Origin: Deltaproteobacteria bacterium
Lineage (GTDB): Bacteria > Desulfobacterota > Syntrophobacteria > Syntrophobacterales > Syntrophobacteraceae
Direction of reading: 5' to 3'
Length of the DNA stretch: 41,923 nucleotides
Assembly: GCA_021813685.1 (NCBI GenBank)
Contig: JAKAJS010000236.1
Location: 1-41,923, forward strand
Under the pieces are notes generated by a model. The model was given only the letters and a program-made list of their open reading frames with translations, did not search any database and was not told the DNA's origin. This document shows, piece after piece, positions 1 through 8,376 of this stretch (the first letter of the stretch is position 1; each line of letters opens with the position of its first letter). The position numbers were made by a program, and so were the translations under genes.

Positions 1-599
1 TCCGATCTCCGGATCAGAATTCCGCGTGGCTGCGTACTTGCCGCAATGTCCACCGGCGCTACCGGCCCGGGGTAGATCTTGGCTATAACCGGATTGGAAA
101 GGCTCACCGATATCCCGTGGTCGTTAACCAGCGCGACCTGATACCGATACGCCCGATGCGAGGCCACATCGGGATCGGTCCACCGAAGCCTGCCGCCGGA
201 CCCCGGTTGTGCCGCCGAGGCATCGATGCTCTCTACCTGCTGCTGGGTGGACGGGGGACATTCCAGACAATTGCGCTTCTCCCAGCTGATATCGCTTTTC
301 ATGATCGAATAGTGAATCCCCTTGGCCGCAGCAGCTACAATCGGTGTCCAGGAGATCACCACGGCCCGGGATTCTACCCTGGCGCTCAGATCGTTTACCT
401 GTGGCGGCGGGGGCGCCCCGATGGGGTGTGGAAACATTTTGCGTCCGCACCCGGAAAGCATGACGGCGCTCAACGCGCACAGGAAAATGATTCCCAAGCG
501 CCTGTCAGCCCGCGGAAACCACCCGCGAAAAACCCGGCTCGAAGCCCAAGGCCTCAAACATCCCGGCAGGCGGTCGCACCGCCCCGTAAGAATTCGCAT
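1..599 (-). CDS. Fibronectin type III-like lipoprotein (3' end outside window)
   Basis: Partial gene; about 199 codons are visible and the reading frame is still open at the window edge. The N-terminus is basic, followed by a hydrophobic stretch and a lipobox, L48-S49-G50-C51, so the product should be lipid-anchored. The rest resembles a fibronectin type III fold: a VVISWTP strand, a CLEC pair, then YRYQVALVNDHG and a second domain beginning after a PGPVAP linker. The ATG at 597-599 lies 8 bp after the argH stop and has a GAGGGGG ribosome site, so it is probably translated with the arg operon. The n-region is long, so a TTG at codon 35 is a possible alternative start. Similar small lipoproteins lie between argH and lysA in related genomes (recalled, not checked). 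Function unknown. Confidence 0.75.
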   Translation of the reverse strand, partial: MRILTGRCDRLPGCLRPWASSRVFRGWFPRADRRLGIIFLCALSAVMLSGCGRKMFPHPIGAPPPPQVNDLSARVESRAVVISWTPIVAAAAKGIHYSIMKSDISWEKRNCLECPPSTQQQVESIDASAAQPGSGGRLRWTDPDVASHRAYRYQVALVNDHGISVSLSNPVIAKIYPGPVAPVDIAASTQPRGILIRRS

Positions 600-607
600 G
601 TTCCCCC

Positions 608-2026
608 TCATTCTTTCGTCTGGAGGCTTTTCAAAGAACCCTGTGCGCGGGACTCCAACTCCGCCTTCGCCCGCGCAATGGCTTCCCGTACCCTGTCTGT
701 CGCGGTCCCCCCAGCCGATTTCCTGCGGTCGACGATGCTCGAAATATCCAGATAGGCGTAAATATCTTCATCGAAGGATTTGTGGAAGCTCTTGAGTTCG
801 TCGAGCGAGCAGTCGCCCAGGTCTTTTCCGGCCTGAATGCAGTGTTGCACGATCTGGCCTGCGACATGGTGCGCTTTGCGGAAGGGAACGTCACGTCTTG
901 CGAGATAATCGGCCAGATCGGTTGCCGCAGTGAAGCCCTGCCCGGCCATTTGTGCCATTCTCTCCCGGTTGATCCGGATCTGCGGAAGCATCTTGCTCAG
1001 CAGACGCAATGTCGTCATGACCGTGTCCACGGAGTCGAAAACCGGCTCCTTGTCTTCCTGCAGATCCCGGTTATACGCCAGAGGCAGTCCCTTGGCCAGG
1101 GTAAGAAGCGCGAACAGGTTTCCATACACCCGACCGGTCTTGCCCCGCATCAACTCCGGCACATCGGGATTTTTTTTCTGGGGCATGATGCTCGATCCCG
1201 TGCAGAAGGCATCGCTTATCTCGATAAAGGCGAATTCGGCACTTGACCAGATGACAAGCTCTTCGGCCATGCGGCTTACGTGCATCATGAGGATGGCCGC
1301 TGCCGAGCAAAACTCGATCAGGTAGTCTCGATCGCTCACCGCGTCGATCGAATTGGCGATGACCCTGGAAAAGCCGAGATGACGGGCCGTCCACTCCATG
1401 TCGGTCGGGAAGGGGGAGCCGGCAAGCGCGGCACTCCCAAGAGGCATGACATCGGTTCGGCCGAGGCAGTCGCCAAGTCTTGCGAAGTCGCGGCCAAACA
1501 TTTCATAGTAGGCCATCAGGTGATGGGAAAAAAGAATCGGCTGGGCATGTTGGAGATGGGTAAACCCCGGCATGACCACTCCGAGATGCGCTTCCGCCAT
1601 GTCCACCAGCGTCGTCTGCACGAGGTTCACGAGGTCCCTTATGCCCGTGAGCGCCTCGCGCATGAAAAGCCGCATGTCGAGCGCCACCTGGTCGTTTCGG
1701 CTCCTGGCGGTGTGGAGCTTGCCGCCGGTTTCGCCAATCCGCGCGGTAAGCTCGTTTTCGATCGCCATGTGGATGTCCTCCTGGGAGGAATCCAGCTCGA
1801 TTTTGCCCCGCTCGATATCGCGCAGGATCTCGCCCAGCGTTTGCACGATCAGAGAGGCCTCGTCGTGGGAAATTATCCCGCACTCGGCCAGCATACGGCA
1901 ATGCGCGATGCTCCCCTCGATATCATGACGGTAGAGCCGGGAGTCAAAATGCACGGAGGCGGTGTATTCCTCCACCAGCTTGTCGGTAGGCTGCTCGAAG
2001 CGGCCCTTCCATAGCTTTTCGGCCAT
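608..2026 (-). CDS. argH: Argininosuccinate lyase
   Basis: Last step of arginine synthesis: splits argininosuccinate to arginine and fumarate in the cytoplasm. The 472-residue product has the usual family length. It shows the fumarase/aspartase-superfamily signature GSSIMPQKKNPD near residues 276-288, which lies on the mobile catalytic loop, and the TARSRNDQVALD substrate-binding segment near residue 110. The ATG follows the argG stop by 2 bp, with a CAGGGG ribosome site inside the argG end, so the two are translationally close. Identity is very secure. Confidence 0.98.
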   Translation of the reverse strand: MAEKLWKGRFEQPTDKLVEEYTASVHFDSRLYRHDIEGSIAHCRMLAECGIISHDEASLIVQTLGEILRDIERGKIELDSSQEDIHMAIENELTARIGETGGKLHTARSRNDQVALDMRLFMREALTGIRDLVNLVQTTLVDMAEAHLGVVMPGFTHLQHAQPILFSHHLMAYYEMFGRDFARLGDCLGRTDVMPLGSAALAGSPFPTDMEWTARHLGFSRVIANSIDAVSDRDYLIEFCSAAAILMMHVSRMAEELVIWSSAEFAFIEISDAFCTGSSIMPQKKNPDVPELMRGKTGRVYGNLFALLTLAKGLPLAYNRDLQEDKEPVFDSVDTVMTTLRLLSKMLPQIRINRERMAQMAGQGFTAATDLADYLARRDVPFRKAHHVAGQIVQHCIQAGKDLGDCSLDELKSFHKSFDEDIYAYLDISSIVDRRKSAGGTATDRVREAIARAKAELESRAQGSLKSLQTKE

Positions 2027-2028
2027 AT

Positions 2029-3240
2029 CTATTTGCCCCTGGTCCCCTTCTTTACGAGCGCATCGATCCGCAGCCGCAGACCGAGCAGGCGGATAAAGCC
2101 GTTCGCTTCATCCTGCCGGTAGACGTCGTCTTCTTCGAAGGTGGCGAAGCTTTCCTGATAGAGCGACTTGTCCGATTTTCTCCCGATAACCTGGCAGCTC
2201 CCCTTGTAGAGCTTCAACCGGGCCGTCCCTCGGACGTTTTCCTGCGCAAGGTCCATCATCTGCTGCAGGTAGCGCATCTCGGGCGAATACCAGAACCCGT
2301 TGTAAATCAGCCGCGAATACTCGGGGATCAGGCTGTCTCGCAACCGCATCACCTCGCGGTCCATGGTGATCGATTCGATCGCCTGGTGCGCCGTCCGCAT
2401 GATGGTACCCCCCGGGGTTTCATAGACGCCGCGCGATTTCATCCCGACCAGCCTGTTTTCCACCAGGTCTACCCGACCGATCGAGTGTTTGCCCCCGACT
2501 TTGTTCAAATGCTGCAGAAGCGTCGCAGGCGACATGCGCACGCCGTCCACGGCCACCGGATCGCCCCCCTCGTAGTCGATTTCGATGATTTGGGGCTTGT
2601 CCGGCGCATCTTCGGGGTTGACCGTCATGACGAACATCTCCGGGTCGGGCTCCCGCCACGGATCTTCGAGGATGCCCCCCTCGTAGCTTATGTGCAGCAT
2701 ATTGCGGTCGCAGCTGTAGGGCTTGGCCTTGGTCACCGGAACCGGTATGCCGTGCTTTTTGGCAAAAGCGATGAGATCGCTTCGAGATTTCATGTCCCAT
2801 TCGCGCCAGGGCGCAACCACCTTGATGTCGGGGCGCAGCGCCATGTAGGAGAGCTCGAAGCGAACCTGGTCGTTCCCCTTTCCCGTAGCCCCATGGCTGA
2901 CCGCATCCGCGCCTTCCTCGTCGGCTATCCGGATCTGCTGCCTGGCAATGAGCGGCCGGGCAATGGAGGTGCCCAGCAGATACTGGCCCTCGTAAATGGC
3001 GTTGGCGCGAAACGCAGGGAATACGAACTCGCCCGCGAACTCCTCTTTCAAATCCACGATGCAGGCCTTGACCGCACCCGTAGCCAGCGCTTTGGCCTCG
3101 ATGCCATCCAGTTCCTCGTCCTGGCCCAGATCGGCCGAAAAGGTGACCACCTCGCACCCGTAGGTCTCGATGAGCCATTTGAGAATGATCGATGTGTCAA
3201 GTCCGCCGGAATACGCGAGAACAACCTTTTTAACGTCCAT
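2029..3240 (-). CDS. argG: Argininosuccinate synthase
   Basis: Joins citrulline and aspartate with ATP to give argininosuccinate. At 403 residues it is full length. The N-terminal PP-loop motif YSGGLDTS (residues 10-17) binds ATP pyrophosphate, and the [12 protein letters not shown] block near residue 118 is typical of the family. The ATG at 3240 has a strong GGGGAG ribosome site 9 bp upstream. The gene keeps its own leader, but about 43 bp upstream the sequence changes abruptly into the repeat array of the GxxExxY cassette. argG is therefore separated from argF by almost 1 kb, and its transcription depends either on read-through of the cassette or on a promoter inside the repeats. Confidence 0.98.
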   Translation of the reverse strand: MDVKKVVLAYSGGLDTSIILKWLIETYGCEVVTFSADLGQDEELDGIEAKALATGAVKACIVDLKEEFAGEFVFPAFRANAIYEGQYLLGTSIARPLIARQQIRIADEEGADAVSHGATGKGNDQVRFELSYMALRPDIKVVAPWREWDMKSRSDLIAFAKKHGIPVPVTKAKPYSCDRNMLHISYEGGILEDPWREPDPEMFVMTVNPEDAPDKPQIIEIDYEGGDPVAVDGVRMSPATLLQHLNKVGGKHSIGRVDLVENRLVGMKSRGVYETPGGTIMRTAHQAIESITMDREVMRLRDSLIPEYSRLIYNGFWYSPEMRYLQQMMDLAQENVRGTARLKLYKGSCQVIGRKSDKSLYQESFATFEEDDVYRQDEANGFIRLLGLRLRIDALVKKGTRGK

Positions 3241-3282
3241 CAGAAAAAACTCCCCACAGCATTTTGAATTGCTCGTTTAGAT

Positions 3283-3570
3283 CCTTTACAGGATTAACAA
3301 ACCCATTTATGCCTTTTCAGCTCCCCCGTTTCCCCGGCCACCCGGGAAAAAGCAAAAAACTTGGACAGGATTACAGGATTTACAGGATTAACAAACCCAT
3401 TTATGCCTTTTCAGCTCCCCGTTTCCCGTCTCCCGGCCACCCGGGGAAAAAGCAAAAAACTTGGACAGGATTACAGGATTTACAGGATTAACAAACCCAT
3501 TTATGCCTTTTCAGCTCCCCGTTTCCCGTCTCCCGGCCACCCGGGGAAAAGGCAAAAACTTGGACAGGAT
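3283..3570. repeat. Left tandem array of the GxxExxY cassette, ~100-bp unit
   Basis: About three direct repeats. The unit beginning TTGGACAGGATTACAGGATT occurs at 3361 and 3461, and its first bases recur at 3560, giving spacings of 100 and 99 bp. A shorter first unit starts at about 3285. Each unit holds an ACAGGATT-TACAGGATTAAC core, an invariant ATTTATGCCTTTTCAGCTCC stretch and a short palindromic GGCCACCCGGGG part. Small open frames in this array are products of the repeat and not genes. Confidence 0.9.
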
Positions 3571-3573
3571 CAT

Positions 3574-3948
3574 CTACTCCCGATATGTCCGGTATTTGCG
3601 CTTCATCTGGAGACCGGACGCACCGAAATTCAGGAGCAATCCGATCTCCACGCCGGTGGCGGTCAAGTAGTTCACAAGCTGAACCTCGTGCGCCTGGGCC
3701 AGTGCTCTGACAGCCTTGATCTCGACTAGTACCGAACCCTCGACCAGCATATCGGCGACAAAATCGCCGACCACGACGTCATCATACATAACAATGACGC
3801 TCTTCTGACGCTCCACACACAGCCCGTTTTTACACAGTTCGTGACCGAGCGCTTTCGCATAGACCGATTCGAGAAAACCGGGGCCAAGCGTTCGGTGAAC
3901 CTTCATCGCACAACCGATGATTTGCTCTGTCAAGGCAGCATCATGCAT
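3574..3948 (-). CDS. GxxExxY family protein (PD-(D/E)XK nuclease-like, PF13366 type)
   Basis: Small protein of 124 residues. It has the family-defining GxxExxY motif as GFLESVY (about residues 24-30) in an amphipathic N-terminal helix that begins LTEQIIGCAMKVHRTLGPG. This is followed by DFVADMLVEGSVLVEIKA, which fits the D-(x)n-ExK metal-binding core of PD-(D/E)XK nucleases, and a QLVNYL...GLLLNFG ending typical of the family. The ATG at 3946-3948 matches the usual N-terminus. Its function is unknown in the family; nuclease activity is inferred from the fold only. The gene stands alone between two repeat arrays in inverted orientation inside the arginine operon and shares no obvious role with it. 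It is best read as a mobile or repeat-associated cassette gene. Confidence 0.9.
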   Translation of the reverse strand: MHDAALTEQIIGCAMKVHRTLGPGFLESVYAKALGHELCKNGLCVERQKSVIVMYDDVVVGDFVADMLVEGSVLVEIKAVRALAQAHEVQLVNYLTATGVEIGLLLNFGASGLQMKRKYRTYRE

Positions 3949-3968
3949 GATCCTCGGTCCTGCTAATT

Positions 3969-4239
3969 CAATCCTGTTAATCCTGTAATCCTGTCTAAAA
4001 GTCTTTTGTCTTTGCGCCTTTCAGTTCCTGGAACCCTGTCCGGTATTGTCTCCGGTTTTCCCAATCCTGTTAATCCTGTAACCCTGTCTAAAAGTCTTTT
4101 GTCTTTGCGCCTTTCAGTTCCTGGAACCCTGTCCGGTATTGTCTCCGGTTTTTTCAATCCTGTTAATCCTGTAATCCTGTCTAAAGTCTTTTGTCTTTAA
4201 ACTTTTCAGCTCCTGGCCGATATCCTGTAAATCCCGTCA
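3969..4239. repeat. Right tandem array of the GxxExxY cassette, 93-bp unit
   Basis: Three direct repeats starting CAATCCTGTTAATCCTGTAA at 3969, 4062 and 4155, an exact 93-bp period, with the last unit cut short near 4239. The reverse complement of the core (GACAGGATTACAGGATTAAC preceded by CAAAAGACTT) closely resembles the core of the left array, so the two arrays point in opposite directions around the gene at 3574-3948. The last repeat motif includes the TGA stop codon of argF at 4237-4239, so the junction is flush with the end of that gene. Confidence 0.9.
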
Positions 4240-5160
4240 AAGCTGTTGGGAGCCGATCAGCCAGTCGAGGAGCGCCATTTGGAGGTGAAGCCGGTTTTCC
4301 GCCTGGTCGAAGACCGGGGCACGGGGGCTTTCGATCACCTCTGCGGAGATTTCCTCGCCGCGGTGCGCGGGCAGGCAATGGAGCACTATGGCGTCTGGCG
4401 CAGCGCACGAGAGCAGGCGCGAATCGATCTGGTAGGGGGCGAAGACCTCTTTTCTGGCCCTGGCCTCTTCCTCCTGTCCCATGCTGGCCCAAACGTCGGT
4501 ATAGAGGACATCGGCGCCCGATGCGGCTTCCCCGGGATCGTTGGTGAGTCTCACTTTGCCGTTTGTCTCGCGCACGGCCCGGTCAACCAGGGAACTCTCC
4601 GGCTCGTAGCCGGGGGGGCAGGCGAGGTTTAGCGAAAATCCCAGGCGCAGGGCCGCATAGATCCACGAGTTGGCAACGTTGTTTCCATCCCCCACCCAGG
4701 CCACCGTGAGATCTTCGAGCGACCCGCGCTTTTCCCGGATGGTCAAAAGGTCGGCCAGGATCTGGCAGGGGTGGGAGTGGTCCGTCAGGGCGTTTACCAC
4801 GGGAACGGAGGCGTATTTCGCCAGTTCCTCGACGTCGCTGTGAGCGAATGTGCGCACCACGATGGCGTCGATATAGCGTGCAAGGACCCGCGCCGTATCG
4901 GACAGGGGTTCGTGGCGGCTGATCTGGGTGTCCTGGCCGGTCATGAATATGGGGTGTCCCCCCAGGCGGAAAACGGCGGTTTCGAAGGAAATTCGCGTCC
5001 TGGTAGAGGGCTTTAGAAAGATCAGGCCGACGATTTTTCCGTCAAGCGTCCTTGGCAGGGCGCCGGCGGCAAGCTCGGCCTTCATCTTTCCGGCCTTGTC
5101 GATCAGACGGAGAATTTCCTCGGCCGAAAGATCCAGAACCGACAGCAGATCGCGTTTCAT
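4237..5160 (-). CDS. argF: Ornithine carbamoyltransferase
   Basis: Makes citrulline from ornithine and carbamoyl phosphate. The 307-residue product has the carbamoyl-phosphate motif STRTR at residues 52-56, the HPCQ motif (DHSHPCQILADL) and the ornithine-site motif HCLPAHRGEE near the C-terminus, so all catalytic elements are in place. Its ATG overlaps the argD TGA as ATGA, a sign of translational coupling. The stop codon lies inside the first repeat motif of the downstream cassette, but the normal C-terminus DWLIGSQQL appears kept. Confidence 0.98.
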   Translation of the reverse strand: MKRDLLSVLDLSAEEILRLIDKAGKMKAELAAGALPRTLDGKIVGLIFLKPSTRTRISFETAVFRLGGHPIFMTGQDTQISRHEPLSDTARVLARYIDAIVVRTFAHSDVEELAKYASVPVVNALTDHSHPCQILADLLTIREKRGSLEDLTVAWVGDGNNVANSWIYAALRLGFSLNLACPPGYEPESSLVDRAVRETNGKVRLTNDPGEAASGADVLYTDVWASMGQEEEARARKEVFAPYQIDSRLLSCAAPDAIVLHCLPAHRGEEISAEVIESPRAPVFDQAENRLHLQMALLDWLIGSQQL

Positions 5161-6359
5161 AGGGATTCCTCCTCAAAGACATCTTCGAGAATCCCGGCCA
5201 TCCGGTTGACTTCGGCGCGGCCGGCGATAAGGGGCGGAACGAACCTCAAGACGGTATCGTGGGTGCAATTGATTACGGCACCCTTCTCCAGGCACCGGGT
5301 GACGAATTGTGCGCCCGGCATGTCGAGTTCCATGCCCACCATGAGGCCTCGGCCGCGAACCTCCTTAATGAAAGAAAATCGTTCCTTGAGTTCTGCGAAC
5401 CGGGCAAGCAGATAGGTGCCGGTATCGCGGATCTTCTCCAGGAAATCGGGCTCGGAAATAACCTTGAGGGTGGCCAGGGCAGCCGAAGCCACCAGAGGGC
5501 CTCCTCCGAATGTCGTCGCGTGGCTGCCGGGTGTAAACGCCTGCGCGACCTCATCGGTTGCGAGCATCGCCCCCATCGGCAATCCGTTTGCCAGCGCCTT
5601 GGCAAGGGTCATGATGTCGGGGCTTACCCCTTCCTGCTCATAGGCAAAGAGCGTTCCCGTTCTGCCAAGGCCCGACTGGACTTCATCGAAAATGAGCAGG
5701 AGCTTTTTTTGCCTGCACAGCGCCTTGAGATCTTTGAGATACCCGGGCGCCGGGAAATGCAGCCCGCCCTCTCCCTGCACCGGCTCGAGCAGCACCGCGC
5801 ACGTCTTGTCCGTAACGGCCGCTTCGACTGCTTCCACCGAGTTGAAGTCCACGAAGGAAAAGCCTTCGACCAGAGGTTCGAATCCCTTCTGCACCTTGGT
5901 TTGACCGGTCGCCGAAAGCGTCGCCATGGTGCGCCCGTGGAACGAGTCCTTCATCGAAATAATGTGAAACCTGCCGGAACCGAAATGGTCATTGCTGTAC
6001 TTTCTGGCAAGTTTTATCGCCGCCTCGTTGGCCTCGGCCCCCGAATTGGAAAAAAACACCTTATCGGCAAACGAAAGCCGTGTCAATTCCGCCGCCAGTT
6101 CCACCTGCGGATAGGTGTAAAACAGATTGGAGACATGGATGAGTTGTCGCGCACCCTCCTCGATCGCCCGGGTCACTTCCGGATGGCAGTGCCCCAGCCC
6201 GCACACCGCGATCCCCGCCAGAAAATCGAGGTATTCTTTTCCCGCATCATCCCAGAGCGTGCACCCTTCGCCTCTGACAAAGGCGACCGGAAACCTCGAA
6301 TAGGTCCCGAATATATGTCTGGCGCACTCCTGCTCTATGCCTCCGCTAAATGTTTTCAT
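5157..6359 (-). CDS. argD: Acetylornithine aminotransferase (class III PLP)
   Basis: Transfers an amino group from glutamate to N-acetylglutamate semialdehyde to give N-acetylornithine. It belongs to the class III PLP aminotransferases; the Schiff-base lysine is K254 in TLAKALANG, preceded by the [14 protein letters not shown] cofactor segment. I chose the ATG at 6357-6359, giving 400 residues beginning [11 protein letters not shown], which matches the family and has a GGGGCGGA-like ribosome site. A longer frame to 6434 would overlap argB by 89 bp and add an atypical Cys/Ser-rich tail. With the chosen start, it overlaps the end of argB by 14 bp. Confidence 0.95.
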   Translation of the reverse strand: MKTFSGGIEQECARHIFGTYSRFPVAFVRGEGCTLWDDAGKEYLDFLAGIAVCGLGHCHPEVTRAIEEGARQLIHVSNLFYTYPQVELAAELTRLSFADKVFFSNSGAEANEAAIKLARKYSNDHFGSGRFHIISMKDSFHGRTMATLSATGQTKVQKGFEPLVEGFSFVDFNSVEAVEAAVTDKTCAVLLEPVQGEGGLHFPAPGYLKDLKALCRQKKLLLIFDEVQSGLGRTGTLFAYEQEGVSPDIMTLAKALANGLPMGAMLATDEVAQAFTPGSHATTFGGGPLVASAALATLKVISEPDFLEKIRDTGTYLLARFAELKERFSFIKEVRGRGLMVGMELDMPGAQFVTRCLEKGAVINCTHDTVLRFVPPLIAGRAEVNRMAGILEDVFEEESL

Positions 6360-7245
6360 CTTTTCCGCCCCGCTGCCTCTTGAGAATTTGAGTTCCGATT
6401 CCAGCGTCTGTGAACATTTCCAACAAAATCGCATGGGGTTGCCTGCCGTCCACTATGTGTACCTTTGCGGCCCCGGCTTCTACGGCGTCTATCGCACAAC
6501 GTACCTTGGGAATCATTCCTCCCCGAAGCGTCCCATCCTTCATGGCCGTTTCTGCTTCCTCGGCCGTCATGCTCGATATGAGCTCTCCGCGCGCGTCCAG
6601 AACTCCGGGCACATCGGTCATGAGCAAAAGCTTATCGGCTTTTAGCGCCCCGGCGATCGCCCCGGCCACCAGATCGGCGTTTATGTTGTAGGTTTCCCCA
6701 CTTTTGCCCGCCCCAACCGGCGCAACGACCGGGATTATATCGCTTTGCGAAAATATTTGCAGTATTTCAAGGTTTATCTGCTCTACCTCGCCCACCAGAC
6801 CGATGTCGATTATCTCGGCGGGCCGGTCCTCCAGGGCCTCCCCGACCAGCTTGAGCTTTCTGGCCTCGATGAGATGGCCGTCCTTGCCGCTCAGCCCCAC
6901 CGCGCGTCCGCCGTGCATGTTTATGAGGGAGGCAATCTCCTTGTTGAGCTTGCCCAGCACCATTTCCACTATGTCCATGGTGTCGGCGTCGGTGATGCGC
7001 ATCCCCTGGTAAAAATCCGTCTTTTTGCCGATCCGCTCGAGCATCCTGCCTATCTGCGGCCCCCCCCCGTGCACCACCACGGGATTAATCCCGATGTATT
7101 TCATCAGGACCACGTCCTTTGCGAAGCTCTCCTTGAGCTCCTCGGCCACCATCGCATGCCCGCCGTATTTTATGACGATCGTCTTCTGGTAAAACCGGCG
7201 TATGTAGGGCAGAGCCTCAACCAGTATGTTCGCTTTTTCGATCAT
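6346..7245 (-). CDS. argB: Acetylglutamate kinase
   Basis: Phosphorylates N-acetylglutamate with ATP, the committed step of the acetylated pathway and usually the target of arginine feedback inhibition. The 299-residue product has the glycine-rich KYGGHAM motif near residue 26 and VHGGGPQIG near residue 60, plus the PVVAPVGAG and TDVPGVLD segments of the amino-acid kinase fold. It is the first gene of the cluster. The ATG at 7245 has an AAGGATAG ribosome site. A hairpin with a U tract and a 22-codon open frame lie directly upstream, so expression may be controlled by attenuation. Confidence 0.98.
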   Translation of the reverse strand: MIEKANILVEALPYIRRFYQKTIVIKYGGHAMVAEELKESFAKDVVLMKYIGINPVVVHGGGPQIGRMLERIGKKTDFYQGMRITDADTMDIVEMVLGKLNKEIASLINMHGGRAVGLSGKDGHLIEARKLKLVGEALEDRPAEIIDIGLVGEVEQINLEILQIFSQSDIIPVVAPVGAGKSGETYNINADLVAGAIAGALKADKLLLMTDVPGVLDARGELISSMTAEEAETAMKDGTLRGGMIPKVRCAIDAVEAGAAKVHIVDGRQPHAILLEMFTDAGIGTQILKRQRGGKDENI

Positions 7246-7247
7246 CG

Positions 7248-7316
7248 CTATCCTTCAAGAAAACAAAAAATCCTCCCTTTCCGCGGCCGCGCGGGAGGAT
7301 TGACAAAAAACCCTCA
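7248..7316 (-). CDS. Possible 22-codon leader ORF before argB
   Basis: Open frame encoding [22 protein letters not shown], shown only to record its composition: three Arg codons (2, 9, 14), no run of Arg. The ATG is at 7314-7316 and the TAG ends 2 bp before the argB ATG. It runs through the whole hairpin at 7262-7300. The only ribosome site is a weak GGA, and the predicted transcript start is only about 6 bp upstream. It could be chance. Confidence 0.2.
7261..7301 (-). terminator. Hairpin plus U tract upstream of argB (terminator or attenuator)
   Basis: On the minus strand AATCCTCCC (7300-7292) pairs with GGGAGGATT (7277-7269), with a G+C-rich loop of CGCGCGGCCGCGGAAA type, followed by TTTTTTGTTTTC. 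This is a good intrinsic terminator. It lies after the cbiB stop (7364) but only about 16 bp before the argB ATG, so it may end cbi transcripts, regulate argB, or both. Confidence 0.7.
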
Positions 7317-7328
7317 TTTTTTCCAAAT

Positions 7329-7356
7329 ATTTAAAGGATTATGAAAATGCTTTCAA
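7329..7356 (-). promoter_or_regulatory. Candidate sigma-70 promoter for argB operon
   Basis: TTGAAA at 7356-7351 (5 of 6 to the -35 consensus), a 16-bp spacer, and TTAAAT at 7334-7329 (4 of 6 to the -10). It sits just after the cbiB stop and upstream of the hairpin, so transcripts from it would have to pass the terminator before argB. Confidence 0.4.
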
Positions 7357-7363
7357 TGATTTT

Positions 7364-8323
7364 TCACGATAAGACCCTCATAGCCGCCGTGATAAACAGG
7401 GCCAATATGGCGGCGAGCCCGGAACTCACGTACATAAGACCGATCATCCGCTTGTAGGTTTTAAGGGTTATGGGGCCGAGGGGTTCCCCCAGGCGCGGTT
7501 TTTCGACAATCTCGCCAAAATAGCAATTGGCCCCGCCCAGTTGAACGCCCAACCCTCCCGCGGCAGCCGCTTCCGGATATCCTGCGTTGGGGCTGGTCAT
7601 CTTTGAGGCATCCCGCCTCATGATCTGCAACGCCGCCCGCCAGTCAAGCCCCATTAGGGCGCAGGCGCCCACCATGAGCCATCCGGAGATCCTCGCCGGC
7701 GCCCAGTTGGCCACATCGTCGGCCCTGGCCGCAAAAGAACCGAAATAGCGGTAGCGCTCATTTTTGTACCCGAGCATGGAATCCATCGTGTTGACGGCTT
7801 TATACAGTATGGCCCCGACCGGGCCGCCGAGGGCGAGAAAAAACAAGGGCGCAACGATCCCGTCGGAGATGTTTTCAGAAACGGTTTCCACAAGAGCGCG
7901 CAAGATGTCGTCTTCACCCAACTGGGAAGTCTCCCGGCTGACGATGAAGGACAGCTTCGAGCGTGCCAGATCGAGGTCGCCCGCCCGCAGCGCCCTTGCC
8001 ACCTGCCGCGATTCGTCATGAAGGCTGCGGGTGGCAAGCGTTGAGTAGGCGAGCCATATCGCGGCGAGAGCTCCCGGGTGCGGACCGATCGCATTCGAAA
8101 GACCCAGGAAGGCTTTTGCGGCCAAAAACACCACTGCCATGACCACGCCCCACAGAGCGAACCCGCGAAATCTCATCTGATCCGGGGAAGCCTGCGCGGG
8201 ATAGAGGACCGTTTCGCTCCAAGCGATCAGGCTCCCGATCCATCGCACCGGGTGGGGCATCCAGCGGGGATCTCCCGCAGCAAGGTCCAGAAAATAAGCC
8301 GCAACGAGCTGCCAGGCGGACAA
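7364..8323 (-). CDS. cbiB: Adenosylcobinamide-phosphate synthase
   Basis: Inner-membrane enzyme that attaches aminopropanol (phosphate) to adenosylcobyrate. Family hallmarks are FLDLAAGDPRWMPHPVRWIG at the N-terminus and NAGYPEAAAAGGLGVQLGG in the C-terminal half, together with several hydrophobic segments (AVVFLAAKAFLGL, APLFFLALGGPVGAILY and a C-terminal IGLMYVSSGLAAILALFI). I favour a TTG start at 8321-8323, which has a GAGGAG ribosome site and gives the usual family N-terminus. A GTG at 8363-8365 would extend the frame 14 codons into an interspersed repeat. Third gene of a cobB-cobQ-cbiB run. Confidence 0.93.
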   Translation of the reverse strand: MSAWQLVAAYFLDLAAGDPRWMPHPVRWIGSLIAWSETVLYPAQASPDQMRFRGFALWGVVMAVVFLAAKAFLGLSNAIGPHPGALAAIWLAYSTLATRSLHDESRQVARALRAGDLDLARSKLSFIVSRETSQLGEDDILRALVETVSENISDGIVAPLFFLALGGPVGAILYKAVNTMDSMLGYKNERYRYFGSFAARADDVANWAPARISGWLMVGACALMGLDWRAALQIMRRDASKMTSPNAGYPEAAAAGGLGVQLGGANCYFGEIVEKPRLGEPLGPITLKTYKRMIGLMYVSSGLAAILALFITAAMRVLS

Positions 8324-8345
8324 GTACTCTCTCCTCACTTTTTCG

Positions 8346-8376
8346 TTGGGGTTCGCAGGGCTCACCCCAACCTACA
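8346..8376. repeat. Interspersed GTTGGGG...CCCCAAC inverted repeat
   Basis: GTTGGGG at 8346-8352 and CCCCAAC at 8364-8370 form an inverted repeat, continuing into CTACA. It resembles the widespread dispersed repeat of TGTAGGTTGGG...CCCAAC type (recalled). It fills the cobQ-cbiB junction and supplies the TAG stop codon of cobQ. Confidence 0.6.

Noticed and set aside
124..480. Minus-strand frame of 118 codons near the window start
   Set aside because: Another frame of the same strand gives a proper lipoprotein with signal sequence and lipobox from 599 to the edge.
3264..3729. Plus-strand open frames in the left repeat array
   Set aside because: They encode the same peptide over and over from the tandem repeat and overlap the 3' end of the GxxExxY gene.
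3283..4239. CRISPR array
   Set aside because: Units of ~100 and 93 bp are repeated almost whole, with no unique spacers, and only about three copies per side.
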